NCBI GenBank assembly: GCA_003139795.1
Contig: PLGM01000096.1
Coordinates: forward strand, 1-43,285
Reading direction: 5' to 3'
From: Acidobacteriaceae bacterium
Lineage (GTDB): Bacteria > Acidobacteriota > Terriglobia > Terriglobales > Acidobacteriaceae
DNA: 43,285 nucleotides
Part shown: positions 1 to 7,618 of the stretch, one piece after another
Layout: each line of letters opens with the position of its first letter
Position numbering within the stretch: the first letter of the stretch is position 1
Made by a program: the position numbers and the translations under genes
Notes under the pieces: model-generated
What the model was told of the DNA's origin: nothing
Database searches by the model: none
What the model saw: only the letters and a program-made list of their open reading frames with translations

Positions 1-13
1 AGTGAACAGTATT

Positions 14-55
14 AGGGCTAGGGGCTAGGGACTAGGGACCAGGGGACAAGGGAAC
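14..55. repeat. degenerate heptamer tandem repeat
   Basis: About six consecutive 6-7 base units of the form AGGGRCT (AGGGCT, AGGGGCT, AGGGACT, AGGGACC, AGGGGAC, then a decayed copy) lie upstream of the first gene. The 7-base period resembles the short tandemly repeated heptamers described in cyanobacteria. No coding potential is seen here, and the function is unknown. Confidence 0.6.
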
Positions 56-113
56 TGGGAATCGTAAAGACGGTGGGCGGACCAGGGAGGGCGATATAAG
101 CTAATGGCAAGAG

Positions 114-1442
114 ATGCAGCCCCTTCCCCACAAACCGCCGACGCGCGGCATGGAGGCCTTTGCCTCCCGCGACTTCAGGCGATACCAGTTGGCGCGCGTG
201 ACGGCGATCCTGGGCTCAGAGGCGCAGGCGGTGGCGGTGGCGTGGCAGGTGTACTCGATCACCCACCGGGCGCTGGACCTGGGCTTTACCGGGCTGGCGC
301 TGTTTTTGCCGGGGCTGTTGTTTCTGCTGCCATCGGGACATGTGGCCGACCGGTTCGACCGGCGGCAGATCATCCTGGTGTGCTATGGGTTGCAGGTTTT
401 TTCGACCACGGCGCTGCTGTTGCTGACGCGCGCGGGGCTGCACAGCGTTTATCCGATCTATGCGGTGCTGTTCTTCATCGGGACGGCGCGCGCGTTTTCA
501 GGGCCGGCCAGCTCGGCGCTGATTCCCCACCTGGTTCCGGAGAAACATTTTGTGAACGCGGTGACCTGGGGCGGAGCCATCTGGCAGTTTTCCAACATCG
601 CCGGGCCGGCGCTGGGCGGGCTGCTGTTTACGCTGCCGCTGGCACGACTTGTATCCGACACGAAGCTGCAGGGAGCGGGGATTGTGTATGTGTTCACGCT
701 GGGTTCGCTGGGGTGGTTTCTGGTGCTGGTGGGCAGCCTGCACGCGCGGCCGGGACGGATGGAACACCGGGCGGCGTCGCTGAAGGTGGTGCTGGCCGGG
801 TTCCAGTACATGCTGCGCTCGCCGCTGCTGCTGGGGGCGTCGTCGCTGGACCTGTTTGTGGTGCTGCTGGGCGGGGCGACGGCGCTGATGCCGATTTTTG
901 CGCACGAGATTCTGCACCAGGGGCCGCGCGGGCTGGGCTTGCTGCGGGCGGCTCCGGCGGCCGGAGCGCTGGCGATGAGTCTGCTGATGGCGCGGTTTCC
1001 TTTTGAGCGCCGGGCGGGGCTGCGGCTGTTTGTGTGCGTGGCGGTCTTTGGAGCGGCTACGGTGATTTTCGGGCTGTCGCACAGTTTGTGGCTTTCGCTG
1101 GGGGCGCTGGCGGTGGCGGGCGCGGTGGATACGGTCAGCGTGATCATCCGCGGGTCGCTGCTGCAACTGGCCACGCCGCCGGAGATGCGGGGACGCGTGA
1201 GCGCGGTGAACTCGCTGTTCATCGGCGCATCGAATGAACTGGGAGCGTTTGAGAGCGGGCTGACGGCGCAGTGGTGGGGCGCGGTGCGGGCAACGATAGT
1301 GGGTGGGGTGGGCGCGCTGGCCGTGGCGGGGCTGTGGGCGTGGCTGTTCCCAGGGCTGCGCAGGGTGGATGAGCTGACCGCCGAGGCGCTGCGGCCACAG
1401 GCGGCGCTTGGCGCGGTGCAAGGAAGCACGCCTGGCCGGTAG
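114..1442 (+). CDS. MFS transporter (EntS-like, MFS_3 type)
   Basis: A 442-residue polytopic membrane protein of about 12 hydrophobic segments. The N-terminal SRDFRRYQLARV start and the loop 2-3 signature GHVADRFDRRQ are typical of the MFS_3 group that includes the enterobactin exporter EntS and macrolide exporters. The role is probably proton-driven export of a small molecule; the substrate cannot be read from the sequence. A TATAAG box at 95-100 and a weak AAGAG precede the ATG at 114. A second in-frame ATG at 150 (MEAFASRDF) also fits family N-termini, so the start is uncertain by 12 residues. The next gene follows after about 60 bases and may be co-transcribed. Confidence 0.85.
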   Translation: MQPLPHKPPTRGMEAFASRDFRRYQLARVTAILGSEAQAVAVAWQVYSITHRALDLGFTGLALFLPGLLFLLPSGHVADRFDRRQIILVCYGLQVFSTTALLLLTRAGLHSVYPIYAVLFFIGTARAFSGPASSALIPHLVPEKHFVNAVTWGGAIWQFSNIAGPALGGLLFTLPLARLVSDTKLQGAGIVYVFTLGSLGWFLVLVGSLHARPGRMEHRAASLKVVLAGFQYMLRSPLLLGASSLDLFVVLLGGATALMPIFAHEILHQGPRGLGLLRAAPAAGALAMSLLMARFPFERRAGLRLFVCVAVFGAATVIFGLSHSLWLSLGALAVAGAVDTVSVIIRGSLLQLATPPEMRGRVSAVNSLFIGASNELGAFESGLTAQWWGAVRATIVGGVGALAVAGLWAWLFPGLRRVDELTAEALRPQAALGAVQGSTPGR

Positions 1443-1501
1443 AATCCGAAATGACCGGCTCCGCGAAACACAGCTCCTCGGAAGATCGGAAAGGAGAAAG
1501 C

Positions 1502-2224
1502 ATGAAGACCTGGCAAAAAATCCTCATTCCAACCCTGATCACGCTGGCCATTGGCGGGATCTACCTGTTTTCAGTGTGGAAGCATCGCCAGAACCCAGGA
1601 GTCATCGGGCAGAGAGATGCCAGCCAGGCCCTGAGCGAGGACGACGTGGCGGTGGTGCGTACCCTCTTCCCAGCGCACTTTGAAGACCTGCAACAACTGG
1701 AAGGCAAGAGCGTGTGGATGAAGAACGGGTATACCATGCCCTACTTTTCATACCTGGGGGGTCAAGTGGAGTTTGGCAAGCGCGTGGGGCTGATCCCCTC
1801 GGCCGAGAGGCTGGACGTGAAGAAGATTGTGAAGGCAGCCGTGCCGGCGACAGTGGACGACAGCGTGGAACACGGCAGCCGGCAGGCCTTGGCGGTGTTC
1901 ACGCTGCCGGGAAGCAAGGAGCTGTTCGCCACACCGGTTGGCTACATGCAGGGAAACGAAGAAGCTTATTACACAGATCTTCTGTTCTTCTACGACGACC
2001 CGCACGGTATCTACGACCATTGGCCGAAAGACTTCTGGGCCGCCATCGACGCGCACCAATTGAAGCCGGGCATGAGCGAACTGGAGACGCGGATGGCGAT
2101 CGGCCAGAAGATGCACCCTGACGGCGACAAGGAAGGCGACCGCACGGTGACTTACGACCAGGATGGAAAGAAGTGGACGGTGACGTTTGTGAAGAATAGG
2201 GCTACGGCGATCAAGGGCGGGTAG
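1502..2224 (+). CDS. membrane-anchored hypothetical protein
   Basis: A 240-residue protein starting at the ATG at 1502, because AAGGAGA sits 5 bases upstream; an in-frame ATG at 1451 lacks such a site. Residues about 5-24 (ILIPTLITLAIGGIYLF) form one N-terminal membrane anchor and the rest is soluble, probably periplasmic. The last 50 residues (KPGMSELETRMAIGQKM, then a YDQDGKKWTVTF strand) resemble the short alpha-beta unit of SmpA/OmlA/BamE-like lipoproteins, but this is a shape resemblance only. I do not recognise the family. It lies just downstream of the MFS gene on the same strand. Confidence 0.75.
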   Translation: MKTWQKILIPTLITLAIGGIYLFSVWKHRQNPGVIGQRDASQALSEDDVAVVRTLFPAHFEDLQQLEGKSVWMKNGYTMPYFSYLGGQVEFGKRVGLIPSAERLDVKKIVKAAVPATVDDSVEHGSRQALAVFTLPGSKELFATPVGYMQGNEEAYYTDLLFFYDDPHGIYDHWPKDFWAAIDAHQLKPGMSELETRMAIGQKMHPDGDKEGDRTVTYDQDGKKWTVTFVKNRATAIKGG

Positions 2225-2273
2225 ATCAGCCGATTCCCGGAGACTCGGGAGCCAGCGGCCTGAAAAAAGGAAT

Positions 2274-2307
2274 CGGGTGGCAGCCCAGCGAGTCGGGCGG
2301 CCACCCG
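2274..2307. repeat. inverted repeat CGGGTGGC/GCCACCCG
   Basis: Perfect 8-base arms (2274-2281 and 2300-2307) are separated by 18 bases. It lies about 50 bases after the stop of the 1502-2224 gene. There is no T-run, so it is not a clear intrinsic terminator. Confidence 0.5.
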
Positions 2308-2610
2308 AGAATGCCTTGAGAAACCAGGCCATGAGACCAATTCAGGAGACAAGCAGAGAGTACCGGCAGGTTGAGGGCTTGTCTTGAGTCGTTGGAGTGA
2401 GGCTGGACTCCATCGATAGGTGGAGGGTGAAGACCGGCATTGGCCATTGTGCGGTAGTCTGATTGCATCCTGCTGCGCTGCCGAGCATCCATGGAGTTTT
2501 CCCAAAACCTGTGGGGGTGCGCAGTTTTGCGCAGGCTGGATTCTGTCAGAGGGAAGTTCCGCCCGCTCTTGTGGCCGAAAACTGCGCCAATTCGATTGAA
2601 AAAGGATTCC

Positions 2611-2676
2611 CTCGGGGGCTAAAGCCCGGGATTGCTCTTCGCTGCCTGGCGGCGCGGCTGAAGCCGCGCCCTTTCA
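2611..2676. repeat. double-palindrome intergenic repeat (GGGCTAAAGCCC type)
   Basis: Two neighbouring hairpins: GGGCTAAAGCCC at 2616-2627, and GGCGCGGCTGAAGCCGCGCC at 2651-2670 (9-bp arms, 2-base loop), followed by CTTTCAAA. Paired GGCTAAAGCC / CGGCTGAAGCCG palindromes are a frequent intergenic element in Acidobacteriota genomes from my general knowledge; only one copy is visible in this window. Its presence argues that the reading frame open across it is not part of the kinase. Confidence 0.7.
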
Positions 2677-2762
2677 AAGCTGAGCGGCAACTGAAGACAA
2701 CGCGCCTTCTGGTCGAGGTGGGGAGATTGCTCGGGGTCGGGGTAGAGGAATTGCTCAGGCGG

Positions 2763-5700
2763 ATGAGATACCCCGCAGGTGGGGTTGCGGCTTTGCTGCT
2801 GGGGTGCGGGCTGACGGGGCTGGCGCTGGAGCCGTCCACGCCGCTGGCCAGCTTGGGGCGGCAGGTGTGGGTGATGGAGAACGGGCTGCCGCAGAACACG
2901 GTGCAGGCGTTGGTGCAGACGCGGGATGGGTTTGTTTGGATCGGGACCGAGGTGGGTCTGGTGCGGTTCGATGGCAGCGGGTTTCAAGTCTTCGACCGCA
3001 ACTCGAGTCCGGCGCTGCCGGGGAACGATATCCGCTGTTTGCTGGAGAGCCGGGACGGGGCGCTGTGGATTGGGACCAGCGAGGGGCTGGCGCGGTGGAA
3101 GGACGGAAGCGTCACTGCATTCACGACCAAGGACGGGCTGCCGGGCAATGGGGTTCGGGCCCTGGTGGAGGCCGCGAACGGTGTTTTGTGGGTTTGGACG
3201 GACCAGGGGCTGGCGCGGCTGGAGGAAGAGCGATTCGTTGAAGCCACGGCCGCGACTGGGTTGCCGGCAGGCGCGATCACCGCGGTGACGGCGGACGGAC
3301 AGGGTGTTTTGTGGGTGGCCACTCCGGAGAGCGCAACCATGTACGAGGCGGGTCGCTGGAGACAGCCTGAGCTCCAGCTTTCGATCCAGTCCTCGTTTCC
3401 CAAGGACGGGGTCGAGTTTCTGCAAACCGCAAAGGGGGGAGTAGCCGTGGCCAGCAAGAGCACGGTGGTGGTGTTGCAAGGGGACAGCGTGGCGGCGCGG
3501 CTGACGGCGGGCAAGGAGATTCCGGGCAGCCGGATCCAGGCGCTTTTCAAGGACCGCGAGGGGAGTTTGTGGATCGGCACCAATGGCGGGCTGGCGCGGT
3601 GGGTTGCGGGCAAGGTGCAACGGCTGCCGGTGACCGATCCGCTGGCGTCGGCGTCGGTGCTCTCGCTGATGGAGGATCGCGAAGGGAACATCTGGGCGGG
3701 GACCGAGGCCGACGGGCTGCACATCCTGCGCGATCAGCGTTTCCGTACGCTTGGAGCGCGGGAGGGGCTCTCTTCCGATGCGACGACAACGGTGGTGGAG
3801 GACGAGGCGGGAACGCTGTGGGTGGGAACCAGCGGGGGCGGGTTGAATGCGGTACGCAGAGCCGGAGCGGGCGCGGGGACGGTGAAGACATACTCGGTGC
3901 GGAACGGGCTGGCGAGCGACGTGATCCTGTCGCTGGCCGCGGCGCCGAACGGCGACCTGTGGGTGGGGACGCCGGATGGGTTGAACCGGATTCGCGGGGG
4001 CACGATCGATGCGTTTACTTCGGCGGACGGGCTGCCCGACGACTTCATCCGCTCGCTACTGGCGGACGCGGATGGGTCGCTGTGGATCGGGACCAGGCGC
4101 GGGCTGACGCACTGGACGGGCGAGAGTAGGGGTCGGAACGGCGGGCCTGGCAGCGGGGTTGCGGGCGCACGAATGGAGACTTTTACGCAGGCCAGCGGGC
4201 TGGGCAGCGACCTGGTGGGAGCAATGGCGCGGGACGCGAACGGCGACCTGTGGGTGGCGACGTTTGCCGGGCTGTCGCGGCTACATGGAGGCAGGATTGC
4301 GAATTACACGGCCGCGAACGGACTCTCGAGCAACGTGGTGACGGCGCTGTTGGCGCGGGGCAATGGGACGCTGCTGATCGGCACGCAGGATCACGGCTGG
4401 AACCTGTGGGATGGGCGGAGATTTTCCGCGGCAATGCACAACGGGCTGGACCAGACGAGCATTCACGCGATTCTGGACGAGGGGGGACCGGGCGGCGGAG
4501 GGCACCTCTGGTTCGCGACGGGCAATGGGATTGCCCGCTGCGACTGCAACGAGATGAGCGCGACGAGCCAAACGGCCGATTGTTCGCATTGGATCGAGTT
4601 TGGCGCCGCCGATGGGTTGCGCAGCCGGGAAACGGCGACCAACAGCCATCCATCGGCGTGGCGGTCGCGCGACGGAGACCTGTGGTTTGCCACGCCCAAG
4701 GGGCTGGTGGAGGTGGACCCCGCACATTTCCCGGTGAATGCGGTTCCGCCGCCGGTGGAGCTGGAGCGGTTTGCGGTAGACGACGTGGCCCAGGCATTGC
4801 ATGCAGCAGCCTCCTGGTTGAGGGTTTCGGCGGGACACGTACACTTCGAGTTCGATTACGCGGGAATGAGCTTTATCGCGCCGCAGAAGGTGCGCTACCG
4901 CTACATGCTGGAGGGCTTCGACCGGGGCTGGACCGAGGCCGGAGCGCGGCGGACCGCTTACTACACCGCCATTCCGCCGGGGCGGTACACCTTCAGGGTG
5001 CAGGCGGCGAACAACGACGGGGTTTGGAACATGAAGGGCGCGGCGCTGGAGTTTGAGCTGCGGCCGCATTTCTATCAGACGGTGTGGTTTTATGCGCTGC
5101 TGGCGATGGCGGCAGTGGGCCTGGTGGTGCTGGTGCAGAGGCAGCGGCTGAAGCGGGCGGAGCGCGAGTTTCGGGCCGTGCTGGGCGAGCGCAACCGCAT
5201 TGCGCGGGAGATTCACGACACGCTGGCGCAGGGGTATGTGGGGATTTCAGTGCAGTTGGAGGTGCTGGCGGAGCTGCTGCGCATGAGCAAGGCAGAGGCG
5301 GCGGCGCAGCACCTGGACAAGACGCGCGGGTACGTGCGCGAAGGGCTGGCCGACGCGCGGCAGTCGATCTGGGCGCTGCGTTCGCAGGACTCGGGCGAGA
5401 CCACGCTGCCGGTGAAGCTGAGGCGGATGGTGGAGGCCGCGGGAGGTGGTGGGCTGGAGTCGCGGTTCAGCATCTTCGGCGCGTACCGGTCGCTTCCTCC
5501 GGGCACGGAACGCGAGATTCTGCGCGTGGCGCAGGAGGCCATCCACAATGTGAAGAAGCACGCGGGCGCCAGGAACGTTTCAGTGCAGTTGGAGTACGGG
5601 CCAGGCGAGATTGCGCTGGAAGTGCGGGACGACGGGCGGGGGTTTGCGGCGGACGAGGAGTCGGCGCCGGGGCATTATGGGCTGACCGGAATGAGAGAAC

Positions 5701-5804
5701 GCGCGGCGGCGATCGGCGGGCGGCTGGAAGTGACCAGCGAGCCGGGTGGGGGAACGACGGTGAGGTTGCAGGCGGCGGCGCTGAGAGAGACACGAAGCGG
5801 TTAG
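2763..5804 (+). CDS. beta-propeller sensor histidine kinase
   Basis: A 1013-residue hybrid-topology sensor. After a short hydrophobic signal (VAALLLGCGLTGLAL), residues about 25-640 hold repeated two-component-propeller blades of the form GLxxxxVxALxxxxDGxLWIGT. A Y_Y_Y domain (VRYRYMLEGFDRGWTEAG) follows, then one membrane segment near 775-793. The cytoplasmic kinase is of the HisKA_3 type, with phospho-acceptor His818 in REIHDTLAQG, and ends in a HATPase domain (EAIHNVKKHA, DDGRGF, GLTGMRERA). The predicted role is to sense an extracytoplasmic ligand, often a polysaccharide-related one in this family, and phosphorylate the regulator that follows. The ATG at 2763 was chosen because the signal sequence begins there with GAGGAA upstream; longer starts would run through a repeat. 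Confidence 0.88.
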   Translation: MRYPAGGVAALLLGCGLTGLALEPSTPLASLGRQVWVMENGLPQNTVQALVQTRDGFVWIGTEVGLVRFDGSGFQVFDRNSSPALPGNDIRCLLESRDGALWIGTSEGLARWKDGSVTAFTTKDGLPGNGVRALVEAANGVLWVWTDQGLARLEEERFVEATAATGLPAGAITAVTADGQGVLWVATPESATMYEAGRWRQPELQLSIQSSFPKDGVEFLQTAKGGVAVASKSTVVVLQGDSVAARLTAGKEIPGSRIQALFKDREGSLWIGTNGGLARWVAGKVQRLPVTDPLASASVLSLMEDREGNIWAGTEADGLHILRDQRFRTLGAREGLSSDATTTVVEDEAGTLWVGTSGGGLNAVRRAGAGAGTVKTYSVRNGLASDVILSLAAAPNGDLWVGTPDGLNRIRGGTIDAFTSADGLPDDFIRSLLADADGSLWIGTRRGLTHWTGESRGRNGGPGSGVAGARMETFTQASGLGSDLVGAMARDANGDLWVATFAGLSRLHGGRIANYTAANGLSSNVVTALLARGNGTLLIGTQDHGWNLWDGRRFSAAMHNGLDQTSIHAILDEGGPGGGGHLWFATGNGIARCDCNEMSATSQTADCSHWIEFGAADGLRSRETATNSHPSAWRSRDGDLWFATPKGLVEVDPAHFPVNAVPPPVELERFAVDDVAQALHAAASWLRVSAGHVHFEFDYAGMSFIAPQKVRYRYMLEGFDRGWTEAGARRTAYYTAIPPGRYTFRVQAANNDGVWNMKGAALEFELRPHFYQTVWFYALLAMAAVGLVVLVQRQRLKRAEREFRAVLGERNRIAREIHDTLAQGYVGISVQLEVLAELLRMSKAEAAAQHLDKTRGYVREGLADARQSIWALRSQDSGETTLPVKLRRMVEAAGGGGLESRFSIFGAYRSLPPGTEREILRVAQEAIHNVKKHAGARNVSVQLEYGPGEIALEVRDDGRGFAADEESAPGHYGLTGMRERAAAIGGRLEVTSEPGGGTTVRLQAAALRETRSG

Positions 5805-5811
5805 GGTTCGT

Positions 5812-5850
5812 GGTCTCCCAGGTCTCAAAGGCGAGACCTGGGCACCCGGC
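5812..5850. repeat. GGTCTC-type dispersed repeat, intergenic copy
   Basis: This segment (GGTCTCCCAGGTCTC, AAAGGCGAGACCTGG, GCACCCGGC) contains an internal dyad, CCAGGTCTC / GAGACCTGG. It closely matches 12126-12165, with only a handful of mismatches and one base of length difference over about 40 bases. It lies between the kinase stop and the response-regulator start. Confidence 0.75.
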
Positions 5851-5911
5851 AGTTGTGGGAGACATGAGACCGGCGGTTGTGCGTGAAACGACAGTAGACG
5901 AAGGAGCAACA

Positions 5912-6565
5912 GTGGCAAAAGATTCTATTCGCGTGCTGGTTGTCGAGGATCATCACGTGGTTCGGCAGGGGCTGGTGGCGCTGCTGAACGTGGTGGACGG
6001 CCTGGAGGTGGTGGGCGAAGCCGCGGACGGCGTGGAGGCTATCGCGCAGTTCAGGAAGCACCAGCCGGATATTACGTTGATGGACCTGCGGCTGCCGCGG
6101 CTGGGCGGGGTGGATGTGATTCAGCGCCTGAGGATGGAAACGCCGAACGCGCGGTTTATTGTGCTGACTACCTACGACGGCGACGAGGACATCTATCGCG
6201 CGCTGCAGGCCGGCGCGCGCGCCTATCTGCTGAAGGGCATGACTTCAGAAGAATTGATTGCGACGATTCGCGCGGTTCATGCGGGCAAGTCGCATATACC
6301 GCCGGTGATTGCCGAGAAGCTGGCCGAGCGCATGGGCACCGAGGAGCTGACGCCGCGGGAGTTCGACGTGCTGGAGCAGATTGTGCACGGCAAGAGCAAC
6401 AGGGAGATTGGGACCGAGCTCGAAATCACAGAGGCCACGGTGAAGACGCACATCAACAGCTTGCTGGGAAAGCTGGGCGTGACGGACCGGACGCAGGCGG
6501 CTACGGCGGCCATCCAACGGGGCATTGTTCCGCTCGAATCCCTGAGAAAGCCGAAATCACAATGA
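5912..6565 (+). CDS. NarL/FixJ-family response regulator
   Basis: A 217-residue two-domain transcription regulator. The receiver domain (about 5-120) has the acidic pair in VVEDHH, phospho-acceptor Asp58 in TLMDLRLP, the switch Thr in VLTTYD and the conserved Lys in YLLKGM. A LuxR-type helix-turn-helix follows (LTPREFDVLEQIVHGKSNREIG, with TEATVKTHINSLLGKLGV). It should receive phosphate from the propeller kinase encoded just upstream. The GTG at 5912 is the chosen start because GAAGGAG lies 5 bases before it; an ATG at 5864 in the same frame would start within repeat-derived sequence. The stop overlaps the next gene by 4 bases, so translation is probably coupled. Confidence 0.9.
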   Translation: MAKDSIRVLVVEDHHVVRQGLVALLNVVDGLEVVGEAADGVEAIAQFRKHQPDITLMDLRLPRLGGVDVIQRLRMETPNARFIVLTTYDGDEDIYRALQAGARAYLLKGMTSEELIATIRAVHAGKSHIPPVIAEKLAERMGTEELTPREFDVLEQIVHGKSNREIGTELEITEATVKTHINSLLGKLGVTDRTQAATAAIQRGIVPLESLRKPKSQ

Positions 6566-7092
6566 AGATGACGATGAAATGTGCGATTGTGTACGGAGTT
6601 ATTCTTCTTTTGCTGTCTTCGCTGGCGCAGGCGAAAAAAGGCGCTGCGTGGCGGCAGGCCACCGATGCGGAACTGGCGGCGCTGCTGCCGGCGCGGGCTC
6701 CGGTAGAAAAGGAGCACATCGAAACCGAGATGCGCACCGCCTCAGGCATTGTGAACAGCCACGGCCATTTCATTGCGGGCGTACTGCTGATCACGGCCGG
6801 CTACTCGGCCAACGGCAAGTATTCGCACTACCTGATTGTGCAAGCGCCGGTGCGGATTGGCGGCGTTGCGCTCAAGCCGGGCGAGTATGCTTTTGGATAC
6901 GAACACAGCGCCAGCGACGTCCTGAGCGTGCACTTCCACGAGGCCGCCACGGGCGTGCTGGTGGGAACTACAGACGCGCACCTCATCGCCGGCTCCAGCC
7001 GCGTGACCAGCCTGCACATCTGGCCGCCGGGGGATAAGGCGCTGATTCAGATCGGGCGGTTTGGGATTCCGTACGAGTTGGGCGAAGAGTAG
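6562..7092 (+). CDS. small secreted hypothetical protein
   Basis: A 176-residue protein beginning with a clear Sec signal peptide (VYGVILLLLSSLAQA, probable cleavage after AQA near residue 24). The mature part is beta-rich with no cysteines in obvious motifs. I do not recognise the family. Its ATG overlaps the response-regulator stop in an ATGA arrangement, so it belongs to the kinase-regulator operon and may be a periplasmic accessory. A 5-bp dyad GAGCC/GGCTC directly after the stop (7092-7106) has no T-run. Confidence 0.75.
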   Translation: MKMTMKCAIVYGVILLLLSSLAQAKKGAAWRQATDAELAALLPARAPVEKEHIETEMRTASGIVNSHGHFIAGVLLITAGYSANGKYSHYLIVQAPVRIGGVALKPGEYAFGYEHSASDVLSVHFHEAATGVLVGTTDAHLIAGSSRVTSLHIWPPGDKALIQIGRFGIPYELGEE

Positions 7093-7114
7093 AGCCTGAG
7101 GGGCTCGCGCGGCG

Positions 7115-7492
7115 TCACTGCTTGCTAAGGATGAACAGCCTCAGCGTGAAGGCGAAGGCGGCCACGGCGATTGCCGTTGCGATGCTGTGGACCGCCATCC
7201 AGGTGGCGCTGGCCAGCCGGGGCACGGTCAGCACAGAGCCGGACGCGATCAACGCGATCATGGACACGCCAAGAATGGCAATCACGGCGAAGAGCGCGGC
7301 CGAGGGTTCCGTCTGCCTGGCCAGGTGGTAGATCTTGATTGCGGCGAAGACCACCCATGCCAGGGCAAGAAGCTTGTGAAACCCCGAAAGGGACGGATTC
7401 AAAGGCTTCCCGAGCTGGCCCAGCCAGATGCCGGTTGCAAGCGTGGCCAGAAGCAACAATCCGATCCAGATGAACTTGTGCATGACGGCCAT
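7115..7492 (-). CDS. small four-helix membrane protein
   Basis: A 125-residue, almost entirely hydrophobic protein with four predicted membrane helices (about 5-24, 37-56, 65-88 and 95-118). His residues lie in helix regions (GFHKLLALAW, IKIYHLARQ, AVHSIATAI), so a haem-binding or cytochrome b561-like fold is possible but not shown. GGAGG lies 7 bases before the ATG at 7492; an alternative ATG lies three codons inside. It is convergent with the 6562-7092 gene (22-base gap) and follows the respiratory operon by 126 bases on the same strand, which makes a link to respiration possible. Confidence 0.65.
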   Translation of the reverse strand: MAVMHKFIWIGLLLLATLATGIWLGQLGKPLNPSLSGFHKLLALAWVVFAAIKIYHLARQTEPSAALFAVIAILGVSMIALIASGSVLTVPRLASATWMAVHSIATAIAVAAFAFTLRLFILSKQ

Positions 7493-7618
7493 TGGGGCGC
7501 CTCCATGTTCGATGGGACATCCGTCAGTCTACTCGTCACTTATGAAAGATCTTTGAACGCCCATTTCCGTCCTTGAACAGAACGGATGGAAAGGGGAGTT
7601 CAAGTCGAAGCGTATTTC

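Larger units (their letters stand above)
2225..2762. other. 538-base gene-free interval with palindromes
   Basis: No convincing gene is seen. An open frame continues upstream from the kinase gene through this interval, but it crosses a palindromic repeat (2611-2676) and lacks a ribosome site. The interval holds a small dyad TCCCG/CGGGA (2235-2250), a larger inverted repeat (2274-2307), and the repeat entered separately. The kinase promoter should lie here but no box stands out. Confidence 0.6.

Noticed and set aside
2463-2762. N-terminal extension of the propeller kinase by 100 residues
   Set aside because: It would be translated through a double palindrome repeat, has no ribosome site, and would place the signal peptide 100 residues inside the protein.
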